From positions 434,001-498,000 of the forward strand of contig NZ_JABMLF010000001.1 of assembly GCF_013205055.1 (NCBI RefSeq): a stretch of DNA of 64,000 bases, in the 5' to 3' direction. The first letter of the stretch is position 1, and each line of letters starts with the position of its first letter. The stretch comes from Rathayibacter sp. VKM Ac-2856 (lineage in GTDB: Bacteria > Actinomycetota > Actinomycetes > Actinomycetales > Microbacteriaceae). Under the pieces are notes generated by a model. That model was not told the origin of the DNA. It did not search any database and was given only the letters and a program-made list of their open reading frames with translations. This document shows, one piece after another, positions 46,914 to 57,573 of this stretch. Made by a program: the position numbers and the translations under genes.

Positions 46914-49460
46914 GTGCCTGGAGACAACCTCACCCGGAGCGAAGCGCAGGAGCGCGCCTCGCTGATCCAGGTCGACGCGTACGACGTCGCCCTCGACCTC
47001 ACGCGGGGGGCCGAGACCTTCCGCAGCACGACGACCGTGCGCTTCACCGCGCAGGAGGGGGCCTCCTCCTTCATCGACGCGATCACGAAGACCGTGCACT
47101 CCGTGACCCTCAACGGCGTGGAGCTCGACCCGGCCGACGTGGCCGACGGCGTGCGCATCCGCCTCGACTCGCTCGCGGCGGAGAACGAGCTGCGGGTCGA
47201 CGCCGACGCGCTCTACACGAACACCGGCGAGGGCCTGCACCGCTTCGTCGACCCGGTCGACGGCGAGGTCTACCTGTACTCGCAGTTCGAGGTCCCCGAC
47301 TCGCGCCGCGTCTTCGCGGTGTTCGAGCAGCCCGACCTCAAGGCGGCCTTCTCCTTCACGGTGACCGCGCCCGCCTCCTGGCAGGTCGTCTCGAACCAGC
47401 CGACCCCCGAGCCCGTCCCCGCGGGCGACGGCGTCGCGACCTGGAGCTTCGAGCCCACCCCGCGGATCTCCTCCTACATCACCGCGCTCATCGCCGGCCC
47501 CTACGTCGTCGAGACCGACTCGCTGGTCTCCTCCGACGGCCGCACCGTCCCGCTCGGAGTGTTCGCGCGCGCCTCGCTCGCGCCGTTCCTCGACGCGGAC
47601 TACGTCTTCGAGAAGACCAAGCAGGGCTTCGCCTTCTACGAGGAGAAGTTCGGGGTGCCGTACCCGTTCGCGAAGTACGACCAGCTCTTCGTCCCCGAGT
47701 TCAACGCGGGCGCGATGGAGAACGCGGGAGCCGTCACCTTCACCGAGACCTACGTCTTCCGATCCAAGGTGACCGACGCGGTCAAGGAGCGCCGGGTCGT
47801 CACGATCCTGCACGAGCTCGCGCACATGTGGTTCGGCGACCTGGTCACGATGAAGTGGTGGAACGACCTCTGGCTGAACGAGTCGTTCGCCGAGTACGCC
47901 TCCACCCTCGCGACCGCCGAGGCGACCGAGTGGACCGAGGCCTGGACGACCTTCGCCGCGATGGAGAAGAGCTGGGCCTACCGCCAGGACCAGCTGCCCT
48001 CGACGCACCCGATCGTCGCGACGATCAACGACCTCGAGGACGTCCAGGTCAACTTCGACGGCATCACCTACGCGAAGGGCGCCTCGGTGCTCAAGCAGCT
48101 GGTGGCCTGGGTCGGCGAGAAGGAGTTCCTGGCCGGCGTGCACGAGTACTTCGTCAAGCACGCCTTCTCGAACACCGAGCTCAGCGACCTGCTGGTCGAG
48201 CTCGAGGCGACGAGCGGGCGCGACCTGACCGAGTGGTCGGCGCAGTGGCTCGAGACGGCCGGCGTCAACACGCTGCGTCCCGAGATCGCGGTCGACGAGG
48301 ACGGCGCGATCGCCTCGTTCGCGATCGTGCAGTCCGCGGTCGCGGAGCACCCGACGATCCGCCCGCACCGCCTCGCGATCGGCCTCTACGACTTCGAGGG
48401 CGACCGCCTCGTGCGCGTCGACCGGCTCGAGCTCGACGTGGACGGCGAGCGCACCGAGGTGCCCGAGCTGATCGGCCGCACCCGCCCCGCGCTGGTGCTG
48501 CTCAACGACGACGACCTCGCCTACGCGAAGATCCGCCTCGACGACGCCTCGCTCGCCGTCGCGATCGAGCACCTCGCGAGCATCTCCAGCCCGCTCGCGC
48601 GCTCGCTGGTCTGGGGCTCGGTCTGGGACGCCACCCGCGACGCCGAGTCGGCTCCGCGCGACTTCGTCCGCCTGGTCCTCGGCAACATCGCGACCGAGAC
48701 CGAGTCGACGACGCTGCGCACGGTCCTCGGCCAGCTCGTCAGCACGGCCACGCAGTACGTCGCGCCCGAGCACCGCGACGCCGTGCTCGAGGAGGTGGGC
48801 GACCGGCTCTGGTCGCTCGCGCAGGGCGCGGAGGCCGGCAGCGACGCCCAGTTCCAGTTCGTCAAGGTCTTCGCCGCCGTGGCGTCGACCCCGGCTCACC
48901 TGGACGCGATCCAGGCGCTGCGTGACGGGACGACGACCCTCGCGGGTCTCGAGGTGGACACCGACCTCTCCTGGGAGCTGCTGATCGCGCTCGTCGCCGG
49001 CGGGCGCGCGGACGCGTCGGAGATCGACGCCGCGCTCGCGGCCGACAACACGGCCACGGGAGCGCAGTCCGCGGCGAACGCCCGCGCCGCGATCCCGACG
49101 GCGGAGGCCAAGCGCGCCGCCTGGGACTCGGTCACACTGGACGACTCCGCGCCGAACACCATCGTGCGCGCGACGGGTCTCGGCTTCCAGCGCACCAGCG
49201 ACCCCGCCGTGCTGGAGGCGATGGTGCCGGTGTACTTCGGCGCCCTCCGCACGCTGTGGGACGCGAAGAGCTACAAGATCGCCGAGTACCTCGTCGTCGG
49301 GTTCTACCCGGCGGCGACCCCCTCGCAGGCGATCGTCGACGCCACCCGCGCCTGGCTCGACGCGAACCCGGAGGTCCCGGCGCTCCGCCGCCTCGTGATC
49401 GAGAACCTTGCCGGTGTCGAGCGCGCCCTTCGCGCACAGGAGCGCGACGCGGCGCTCTGA
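46914..49460 (+). CDS. pepN: Aminopeptidase N (M1 family)
   Basis: This is a cytoplasmic zinc aminopeptidase releasing N-terminal residues. The 848-residue protein has the exopeptidase motif GAMENAGAVTFTE and the zinc site HELAHMWFGDLVTMKWWNDLWLNESFAEYAS, followed by the ERAP1-like C-terminal helical domain. GTG 46914 was chosen because GGAG lies six bases upstream and it gives the usual VPGDNLTRSEAQERA start. ATG 46902 would add four residues. TAGGGT at 46843-46848 may be its -10. It ends at repeat element A. Confidence 0.95.
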   Translation: MPGDNLTRSEAQERASLIQVDAYDVALDLTRGAETFRSTTTVRFTAQEGASSFIDAITKTVHSVTLNGVELDPADVADGVRIRLDSLAAENELRVDADALYTNTGEGLHRFVDPVDGEVYLYSQFEVPDSRRVFAVFEQPDLKAAFSFTVTAPASWQVVSNQPTPEPVPAGDGVATWSFEPTPRISSYITALIAGPYVVETDSLVSSDGRTVPLGVFARASLAPFLDADYVFEKTKQGFAFYEEKFGVPYPFAKYDQLFVPEFNAGAMENAGAVTFTETYVFRSKVTDAVKERRVVTILHELAHMWFGDLVTMKWWNDLWLNESFAEYASTLATAEATEWTEAWTTFAAMEKSWAYRQDQLPSTHPIVATINDLEDVQVNFDGITYAKGASVLKQLVAWVGEKEFLAGVHEYFVKHAFSNTELSDLLVELEATSGRDLTEWSAQWLETAGVNTLRPEIAVDEDGAIASFAIVQSAVAEHPTIRPHRLAIGLYDFEGDRLVRVDRLELDVDGERTEVPELIGRTRPALVLLNDDDLAYAKIRLDDASLAVAIEHLASISSPLARSLVWGSVWDATRDAESAPRDFVRLVLGNIATETESTTLRTVLGQLVSTATQYVAPEHRDAVLEEVGDRLWSLAQGAEAGSDAQFQFVKVFAAVASTPAHLDAIQALRDGTTTLAGLEVDTDLSWELLIALVAGGRADASEIDAALAADNTATGAQSAANARAAIPTAEAKRAAWDSVTLDDSAPNTIVRATGLGFQRTSDPAVLEAMVPVYFGALRTLWDAKSYKIAEYLVVGFYPAATPSQAIVDATRAWLDANPEVPALRRLVIENLAGVERALRAQERDAAL

Positions 49461-49484
49461 GCACGGCCTGCCGGCGCCTCACGT

Positions 49485-49686
49485 GATCGAGTAGCCGGCG
49501 CGGCCGGCACGACATGCTGATCGAGTAGCCGGCGACGCCGGCGTATCGAGATCCGCCGCCACCGGGAGGGCGGGTCTCGATACGCCGCTCCGCGGCTGCT
49601 CGACCAGCATGCTCTGCATGCGCCGCTCGCCGGAGGCGCACCATGCTGATCGACCAGCATGCGCAGCCGGCGTATCGAGATCCGCC
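49485..49686. repeat. Cluster of four element-A copies between pepN and prpC
   Basis: Partial copy 49485-49515, inverted copy 49513-49557, plus copy 49570-49611 and inverted copy 49642-49686. Copies share tctcgatacgcc (or its complement) and end in catgct. The last one contains atgctg/cagcat as an internal palindrome. The cluster fills the whole space between two converging genes and ends 5 bp from the prpC stop. Confidence 0.85.
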
Positions 49687-49690
49687 GTCG

Positions 49691-50827
49691 TCAGCGCTCG
49701 GGGACCGAGCGGCGCGCCGGGCCGTCGTAGGCCGACAGCGGGCGGATCAGCGCGTTCGCCGCGCGCTGCTCGAGCACGTGCGCCGTCCAGCCGACGACGC
49801 GGGCCGCGACGAAGAGCGGCGTGAACAGCTCCGTGTCGAAGCCCATCAGCCGGTACACCGGTCCGGAGGGGTAGTCGAGGTTCGGCAGGATCCCCGTCCG
49901 CTCCGCCATCTCGGCCGCCAGCGCGTCGTAGAGCTCGAGCATGTCGGCCGCGTCGGCCTGCTCCGCCACGCGCCGGAGCGCGGCGTCCATCGTCGGCACG
50001 CGCGAGTCGCCGGACTTGTAGACGCGGTGCCCGAAGCCCATCACCTTGCGCTTGCCCGCGAGGGCCTCCGCCAACCACGTCCGCGCGCGCGGCCCGGCGT
50101 CCGCGCCGATCCCGATCTCGTCGAAGACGTGCAGCACGGCCTCGTTCGCGCCGCCGTGCAGCGGACCCTTCAGCGCCCCGACGGCCGCCGTCACGGCGGA
50201 GTGCACGTCCGACAGCGTCGAGGTGACGACCCGGGCGGTGAAGGTCGAGGCGTTGAAGGAGTGCTCGGCGTACAGCACGAGCGACACCCGGAAGGCGTCG
50301 ACGACCACGGGATCAGGCAGCTCGCCGAACGTCATCCAGAGGAAGTTCTCGGAGTAGTCCAGATCGTCGCGCGCAGCGATCGGCTCCTGCCCGTGCCTGC
50401 GGCGCTGGATCGAGGCGACCACCGCGGGCAGCACCGCCCAGAGCCGCATCGAGCGCTCCAGCACCGCCTCCGGGGACTCGTCGTCCGGGTCGGCCTCGAG
50501 CGCGCCGAGCACGCTGACCGCCGTCCGCACCACGTCCATCGGATGCGCGGTGACCGGCAGCATGTCCACCACCGCGCGCACCTCGGGCGCCGGCTCGCGG
50601 TGGGCCCGCTCGAAGGCGCGCAGCTGCTCCGCCTCCGCCTCGGTCGGCAGCTCGCCCTTCCACAGCAGCCAGGCGACCTCCTCGAACGATCGGTCCGCCG
50701 CGAGCTCCTGCACGGGATAGCCGCGGTACAGCAGCGAGTTCGACTCCGGATCGACCTTCGAGATCGCCGTGGTGTCGACGACGACCCCCACGAGTCCCTT
50801 GCGGATGTCCTGCTCGGTGGTGCTCAT
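49691..50827 (-). CDS. prpC: 2-methylcitrate synthase / citrate synthase
   Basis: This enzyme condenses propionyl-CoA (or acetyl-CoA) with oxaloacetate. The 378-residue type II citrate synthase has LLYRGYPVQELA, LPVTAHPMDVVRT, LKGPLHGGANEAV and the signature GFGHRVYKSGDSR. Its position directly downstream of prpB (108 bp) supports methylcitrate synthase rather than the TCA enzyme. No prpD is adjacent. Codon usage is like the neighbours. Confidence 0.92.
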   Translation of the reverse strand: MSTTEQDIRKGLVGVVVDTTAISKVDPESNSLLYRGYPVQELAADRSFEEVAWLLWKGELPTEAEAEQLRAFERAHREPAPEVRAVVDMLPVTAHPMDVVRTAVSVLGALEADPDDESPEAVLERSMRLWAVLPAVVASIQRRRHGQEPIAARDDLDYSENFLWMTFGELPDPVVVDAFRVSLVLYAEHSFNASTFTARVVTSTLSDVHSAVTAAVGALKGPLHGGANEAVLHVFDEIGIGADAGPRARTWLAEALAGKRKVMGFGHRVYKSGDSRVPTMDAALRRVAEQADAADMLELYDALAAEMAERTGILPNLDYPSGPVYRLMGFDTELFTPLFVAARVVGWTAHVLEQRAANALIRPLSAYDGPARRSVPER

Positions 50828-50877
50828 CGCTCGCTCCTTCGCGATCGTGCCGGCGGCGGCGCCTCCCGAGAGGGCGG

Positions 50878-50935
50878 TGCCAGGGGTGGTCCGATCCTGG
50901 GTGGATCGGTCCCGGGTCGGTCTGTCCCAGGTCGG
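50878..50935. repeat. Imperfect 15-16-bp tandem repeat between prpB and prpC
   Basis: On plus the gap reads gtggtccgatcctgg, gtggatcggtcccgg, gtcggtctgtcccagg and gtcggtcagg, i.e. three similar units plus a partial. It sits in the leader of prpC. It could be an operator array or simple slippage product. No known regulator site was recognised. Confidence 0.45.
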
Positions 50936-51847
50936 TCAGGCGCCGTGGTGGCCGTCGAGGCTGAAGTCGAAGACTCCCTCGTCGAAGCGGCTGTAGGCGG
51001 AGTAGTCCAGCAGCTCGTAGAGCTCGGCGCGCGTCTGCATGCCCGCCACCTCGGACTGCAGCGAGCCCTCCGCCTTGAGCGTGTCGAGCGCGCGCATCGC
51101 CGCGCCCATCGCGATGCGCAGCAGCGACACGGGGTAGATGACGATGTTCACGCCGACGTCGGCGAGCCGGCGCGCCGTGAAGAGCTCGCTCTTCCCGAAC
51201 TCGGTCATGTTCGCCAGGATCGGCACGTCGATCGCGTCGCGGACGGCCTCGAACTCGCCGAGGTCGCGCATCGCCTCGGGGAAGATCGCGTCGGCTCCGG
51301 CGTCGACGAGCCGCTTCGCCCGGTCGATCGCGGCCGGGAGCCCGTCGAGGGCGCGGATGTCGGTGCGGGCCATGATCACGAGGCCCGGATCGCGGCGGGC
51401 GTCGACCGCGGCCGCGATGCGCCGGACGGAGGTCTTCTCGTCCACGACGGCCTTCCCGTCGAGGTGCCCGCAGCGCTTGGGGTTCACCTGGTCCTCGATG
51501 TGCAGCGCCGTGACTCCGGCGTCCTCGAGCATCTGCACGGTGCGCGCGACGTTGAGGGGCTCGCCGAAGCCGGTGTCGGCGTCGATCAGGACGGGCAGAT
51601 CGGTCATCCGCGCGATCTGCTGGCCGCGCCCCGCGACCTCGCTCAACGTGGTCAGCCCGATGTCCGGCAGGCCGAGCTCGGCCGAGAGCACCGCGCCCGA
51701 GACGTACACGCCGTCGAAGCCCTTCTCCTCGATCAGCCGCGCCGAGAGCGGGGTGAACGCCCCCGGCAGCTGCAGCAGCTCGCCCGTCGCGAGCCGCTCG
51801 CGGAAGAGGCGGCGCTTCTCGGCGGGAGTCCGGGTGGAGTGGAGCAT
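50936..51847 (-). CDS. prpB: Methylisocitrate lyase
   Basis: PrpB cleaves 2-methylisocitrate to pyruvate and succinate in propionate breakdown. The 303-residue protein has the PEP mutase/ICL-fold signature VLIDADTGFGEPLNVARTV, the catalytic loop NPKRCGHLDGKAVV and ARTDIRALDG. ATG 51847 follows GGGGAAGGACG. TAGATT at 51905-51900 is a likely -10 in the 130-bp region shared with divergent mscS. The operon continues with prpC. Confidence 0.94.
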   Translation of the reverse strand: MLHSTRTPAEKRRLFRERLATGELLQLPGAFTPLSARLIEEKGFDGVYVSGAVLSAELGLPDIGLTTLSEVAGRGQQIARMTDLPVLIDADTGFGEPLNVARTVQMLEDAGVTALHIEDQVNPKRCGHLDGKAVVDEKTSVRRIAAAVDARRDPGLVIMARTDIRALDGLPAAIDRAKRLVDAGADAIFPEAMRDLGEFEAVRDAIDVPILANMTEFGKSELFTARRLADVGVNIVIYPVSLLRIAMGAAMRALDTLKAEGSLQSEVAGMQTRAELYELLDYSAYSRFDEGVFDFSLDGHHGA

Positions 51848-51977
51848 TCGGGCGTCCTTCCCCTGGTGCGGAGTTCGGGGCCCGGGCAGGCCCTCGTCGA
51901 ATCTATCCCCCGCGACCGGGCGGTGGCGCGGCGGCGTCGCCGGGACTCGCAGGCGGGCGTCCCTTAGCCTGGACGGG

Positions 51978-53093
51978 ATGCTGCTTCTCGACACCTCCAC
52001 CCCAGACCCCGTCGCCGCGACCATCTCCTTCTTCGACTCCGAGCTCTTCTGGAAGAGCGTCGCCGTCCTCGCGATCGTGCTCGGCGCGCTGCTGGCGCGC
52101 GTCATCGCGCACTTCGTCGTGGGCCGTGTCGTCGATCAGATCGTCTCCGGCGTGAAGCGGCGCCAGCGCGTCGAGGACACCCAGGCGATCGCCGCCTCTC
52201 CCCTGGCTGCGGTCCGGGTCGTCCAGCGCACGAGGACCCTGGGCTCGATCCTCAACAACATCAGCTCGATCCTGATCGTCGTCATCGCCGTCGTGATGAT
52301 CGTGAACACCATCGACAACACGCTGATCGGCTCGTTCGCGCTGCTGACGGCCGCGCTCGGCGCCGGCCTCGGCTTCGGCGCGCAGAACATCGTCAAGGAC
52401 GTGCTCAACGGCCTCTTCATGGTCGCGGAGGACCAGCTCGGCGTCGGCGACGTCGTCGACACCGGGCAGGCGACCGGAGTGGTCGAGAACGTCGGTGTCC
52501 GCATCACCCAGATCCGCGACGTGAACGGCACCCTGTGGTTCGTGCGGAACGGCGAGATCGTGCGGGTGGGCAACATGTCGCAGGGCTGGTCGCGGGTCAT
52601 CATCGACCTCGCCGTGCCCTACGAGACCGACCTCGAGTCGGTCCAGAGCACCGTTCTCAGCACCGCGAACGAGCTCGCCTCGAGCAGCCGCTGGCGCGCC
52701 CGCATCATCGACAAGCCCGAGCTGTGGGGCCTCGAGTCGATCGCCGACGACGCGCTGGTCATCCGGGTGGTGCTGAAGACCCGCACGACGGCGAAGGACG
52801 ACGTGGCGCGCGAGCTCCGCATCCGCCTGAAGCGCGCTCTGGACTCCCTCGACGTGAAGCTGCCCTCGCTCAGCGCGGTGGTGCTCAGCGGCTTCGAGGG
52901 CGCGACGAGCGTCGGCGGGGTGAAGGGTCCGCGCACCACGCCGACCGCCACCGTCACCACCGAGCACGGCAAGCCCGTGCGCCTGCCGCGCACCCTGCGC
53001 CGGCCGAAGGCGGCAGAGCCGTCGGCGCCTCCGGAGCAGCGTCCCCAGGACGGCGGCGGCTCCGTGCCGCCCCAGCAGGGACCGCGCTCGTGA
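51978..53093 (+). CDS. Small-conductance mechanosensitive channel (MscS family)
   Basis: This membrane channel relieves hypo-osmotic pressure. The 371-residue protein has an N-terminal hydrophobic segment (residues 20-45), a second (about 95-115) and the pore-lining helix AALGAGLGFGAQNIVKDVLNGLFMV. The beta domain with EDQLGVGDVVD and NGEIVRVGN follows, then an alpha/beta domain. A disordered Pro-rich C-tail of about 50 residues ends the protein. ATG 51978 has TAGCCT (51965-51970) 7 nt upstream and no ribosome binding site, so it is probably leaderless. It overlaps the globin gene (GTGA). Confidence 0.93.
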   Translation: MLLLDTSTPDPVAATISFFDSELFWKSVAVLAIVLGALLARVIAHFVVGRVVDQIVSGVKRRQRVEDTQAIAASPLAAVRVVQRTRTLGSILNNISSILIVVIAVVMIVNTIDNTLIGSFALLTAALGAGLGFGAQNIVKDVLNGLFMVAEDQLGVGDVVDTGQATGVVENVGVRITQIRDVNGTLWFVRNGEIVRVGNMSQGWSRVIIDLAVPYETDLESVQSTVLSTANELASSSRWRARIIDKPELWGLESIADDALVIRVVLKTRTTAKDDVARELRIRLKRALDSLDVKLPSLSAVVLSGFEGATSVGGVKGPRTTPTATVTTEHGKPVRLPRTLRRPKAAEPSAPPEQRPQDGGGSVPPQQGPRS

Positions 53094-53500
53094 GCGGGCT
53101 GCAGATCGGCGGGACTCCCCCGATGCGCTCCTTCTGGGAGCACCTCGGCGGCCGGCCCACCTTCGAGCGCCTGGTCCGCCGCTTCTACGAGGGCGTCCGC
53201 GAGGACGAGGTCCTCTGGCCGATGTATCCCGAGCACGACCTCGAGGGTGCGATCCAGCGGCTCACCGGCTTCCTCGAGCAGTACTGGGGCGGCCCCGGCA
53301 CCTACAGTCAGGAGCGCGGGCACCCGCGACTGCGGATGCGCCACCAGCCGTTCAAGGTGAACCCGGAGGCCCGCGACCACTGGCTCGCGCACATGCGCGT
53401 CGCGGTGGACGAGCTCGAGCTCGCCCCGGCGGACGACGCGATGCTCTGGGACTACCTGGAGCGCGCGGCGCACGCGATGGTCAACACCTTCGAGGAGTAG
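53090..53500 (+). CDS. Truncated hemoglobin (group II, trHbO-like)
   Basis: This heme-binding oxygen/NO protein is 136 residues. It has FWEHLGGRPTFERLVRRFYEGV, PMYPEHDLEGA, the QYWGGPGTYSQERGHPRLRMRH signature (with the proximal-histidine F-helix region) and NPEARDHWLAHMR. The GTG at 53090 overlaps the mscS stop (GTGA), so synthesis is coupled. An ATG at 53124 is an alternative start. Actinobacterial trHbO proteins are typically single-domain like this one. Confidence 0.93.
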   Translation: MSGLQIGGTPPMRSFWEHLGGRPTFERLVRRFYEGVREDEVLWPMYPEHDLEGAIQRLTGFLEQYWGGPGTYSQERGHPRLRMRHQPFKVNPEARDHWLAHMRVAVDELELAPADDAMLWDYLERAAHAMVNTFEE

Positions 53501-53541
53501 CCGAGGCGCAGCGCCGACGTTCGCCCCGGGGCCTCTCCCGC

Positions 53542-54207
53542 TCAGGCGGGGGTGCGGACGAGCACGTGGCCGCGCTTGGACGTCAGCCGCCGCCACTGCC
53601 CGCTCTCGAGCAGGGCGACCGGGTCGTCGGCGCCGAGGAAGCCGAGCGCGAAGAGCGCGAAGGCGGCGCCGGCCGGCACGTCCTCGAGGCCGTCGAGCGG
53701 GCGCCCCCAGACGGAGGAGCGCACGCGCCCGACGATCTGCTCGCCGGTCTGGGAGCCCACCGCGGCCGCGATCTCGTCGATGCCCTCGCGGGCGACCCGC
53801 TCGAGGAAGGCCGGGTCGACCGGCTCGCGACGGGCCCAGCCTCCGCGCGGCGGCGAGATGCCCGCCCAGGCGCCCGCCGTGGCGTCGTCGCCGTCGGGCA
53901 GCACGACCGGCTTGCCGTCGGCTCCCCCCGGCTCCCACTGCAGGCGGGCGAGCCGGTCGGAGAGGGCGCGGATCGGCACCACGCGATCGAAGCCGGCGGG
54001 CTGGTCGAGCGCGAAGACGCGCAGGCCCAGCACCGTCGAGGACCGGTCGAGCAGGCCGCGCGGCTGGAGGATCGCCGTGTAGGCCGCCAGGACGTGGTCC
54101 TGAGCGAGGAGGCGCACGGCGCCGTCCTCGACGCGCGCGGACCGGCCGAGGAACACGCGGAGATCGGAGAGGCTGGGCGGATCCGCCAGGGAGAAGGACG
54201 ACATCAT
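53542..54207 (-). CDS. Hypothetical protein, 221 residues
   Basis: No family was recognised with confidence. It begins MMSSFSLADPPSLSDLRVFLGRSARVEDGAVRLLAQDHVLAAYTAIL and is soluble, with mixed alpha/beta composition and no signal peptide or membrane segment. Similar proteins of unknown role occur next to the TesB gene in related actinobacteria, from memory. The start (ATG 54207 or 54204) is set by the end of recognisable coding bias. The upstream extension overlaps tesB. It diverges from tesB by 58 bp. Confidence 0.75.
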   Translation of the reverse strand: MMSSFSLADPPSLSDLRVFLGRSARVEDGAVRLLAQDHVLAAYTAILQPRGLLDRSSTVLGLRVFALDQPAGFDRVVPIRALSDRLARLQWEPGGADGKPVVLPDGDDATAGAWAGISPPRGGWARREPVDPAFLERVAREGIDEIAAAVGSQTGEQIVGRVRSSVWGRPLDGLEDVPAGAAFALFALGFLGADDPVALLESGQWRRLTSKRGHVLVRTPA

Positions 54208-54265
54208 CGCGTCGATAAACTTACCCGAGGCCGCTCCCCTGAACGGCAGACACCCCGGAGGCACC

Positions 54266-55132
54266 GTGTCCGATCCCCTCTCGTCCTTCCTCACCGCCCT
54301 CGATCTCGTCGACACGGGCGCCCGCACCAGCGAGGACATCTCGACCGGTCCGTCGCAGTGGATGCCCGAGGGGCGGGTGTTCGGCGGGCAGGTGCTGGCG
54401 CAGTCGCTGATCGCCGCCGGTCGCACCGTCGAGGACCGCAGCGTGCACTCGATGCACGGCTACTTCCTCCGGCCGGGCGACGTGTCGCTGCCGATCACCT
54501 TCTCGGTCGACCGGATCCACGACGGCCGCTCGTTCGCCACCCGTCGCACGCAGGCCTACCAGAACGGCGCGCCGATCCTCTCGATGATCGCCTCGTTCCA
54601 GACGGAGGACGAGGGCCTGGACCACCAGACGCCGATGCCCGAGGGCGTGCCCGATCCCGAGTCGCTGCCCAGCACGGCCGAGGTCCTGAAGGGCGTCGAC
54701 CACCCCGTCGGCAGCTTCTGGGCCACCCAGCGGCCCTTCGACGTCCGGCACGTCGAGCAGCCGGTCTACCTCCGTGCCGATCCGAGCCGCACCGCGCACC
54801 AGTGCGTCTGGATGCGCGCGCTCGGCCCGCTGCCCGACGACGCGCTCCTGCACCGCGCCGCGCTGGCCTACGCGAGCGACTACACGATCCTCGAGTCGAC
54901 GCTGCGCCGGCACGGTGCGGCCTGGATCACCCCCGGGCTGCGGATCGCGAGCCTCGACCACGCGATGTGGTGGCACCGTCCGGCCCGCGTCGACGAGTGG
55001 CTGCTCTACGTGCAGGAGTCGCCGAGCGCCTCGGGCGGCCGCGGCCTGTCACTCGGACGCATCTACTCGCGCGACGGCCGCCTGGTGGCGAGCGTCGCGC
55101 AGGAGGGCATGGTCCGCGTCCCGCTCGGCTGA
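54266..55132 (+). CDS. tesB: Acyl-CoA thioesterase II (TesB family)
   Basis: TesB hydrolyses acyl-CoA to free acid and CoA. The 288-residue double-hotdog protein has RVFGGQVLAQSLIAA, the STPHGYFL-like SMHGYFLRPG, DGRSFATRRTQAYQNG, ASDYTILES and SLDHAMWWHRPARVDEWLLY. These are the TesB catalytic segments (Asp/Thr/Gln). GTG 54266 has GGAGGCACC upstream. It converges with the 4HBT thioesterase gene at a large bidirectional hairpin. Confidence 0.93.
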   Translation: MSDPLSSFLTALDLVDTGARTSEDISTGPSQWMPEGRVFGGQVLAQSLIAAGRTVEDRSVHSMHGYFLRPGDVSLPITFSVDRIHDGRSFATRRTQAYQNGAPILSMIASFQTEDEGLDHQTPMPEGVPDPESLPSTAEVLKGVDHPVGSFWATQRPFDVRHVEQPVYLRADPSRTAHQCVWMRALGPLPDDALLHRAALAYASDYTILESTLRRHGAAWITPGLRIASLDHAMWWHRPARVDEWLLYVQESPSASGGRGLSLGRIYSRDGRLVASVAQEGMVRVPLG

Positions 55133-55141
55133 GCGGATCGC

Positions 55142-55196
55142 CCGGCGGGCGGACGGACCGGGAGGGCCGAGGCCCGCCCACCGGTCCACCCGCCGG
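55142..55196. terminator. Bidirectional terminator between two thioesterase genes
   Basis: Nested stems ccggcggg/cccgccgg and ggaccgg/ccggtcc close a loop containing a further gggccgaggccc hairpin. It lies between the converging tesB and 4HBT genes. Confidence 0.75.
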
Positions 55197-55208
55197 ACGG
55201 GGGCGCCG

Positions 55209-55681
55209 TCAGCTGCGCTTGGAGAAGGCGACGGGCTCCTCGACGTAGGGCGTCCACACCTCGCGGAGCTCGTCCGGGATGCGCTCGGGCCGACCGGTCG
55301 CGGCGGTCACCATGACGAGCGTCGTCGCGGCCTTCGTGTAGAGCACGCGGGGCGCGACTCCGGCCGGCGAGTACAGCTCGTAGCAGACCTCGAGGCTGGC
55401 GCCGCCGATCCGCCCGATCCACATCTCGATGTCGAGCGGGGCCCGCATGTACGGGATCGGCGCCAGGTACTCGATCTCCTGCCGGGCGATCAGGCTGATG
55501 GTCCGAGCGCCCGGGCGGGCGTCGAGCACCGCCGTCGCCATCCCGGCCGTCTCCGGGGAGTCGGGCCGCCAGAAGGCCTGGATGCGCGCCTCCTCGAGCA
55601 GGCGCAGCATCTCGGCGTTGTTGACGTGCGCGTAGGCGTCGAAGTCCGACCAGCGCAGCGGGATGGCGACGTGCAGGCGCA

Positions 55682-55682
<1 letters not shown>
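55209..55682 (-). CDS. 4HBT-type acyl-CoA thioesterase
   Basis: This 157-residue single hotdog-fold protein has RWSDFDAYAHVNNAEMLRLLEEARI near the N-terminus, the 4-hydroxybenzoyl-CoA thioesterase Asp motif. YLAPIPYMRAPLDIEMWIGRIGGAS follows. The ATG (55682-55680) overlaps the ettA stop by one base (TGATG), so translation is coupled. Substrate unknown. Confidence 0.92.
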
Positions 55683-57364
<1,682 letters not shown>

Positions 57365-57573
57365 TTCAGTCCCTCAACCGCTCGTACGTTCTCGGAGCCC
57401 CGCTCTCCGCCGGGGGCGTCCCGTTCGTCGGGTGCCCCTCGGCCGGAATGTCGCCGGTGATCGACCACCGCACGCGGGAGCGCGGGCGGGAAGGTCGGAG
57501 GCCGGGCCGGTTCCGAGGATACCGGCTGGACGCGCCGCGCGTTCGGCCCCGCGCAGGAGCGGGTGCCGCGGGC

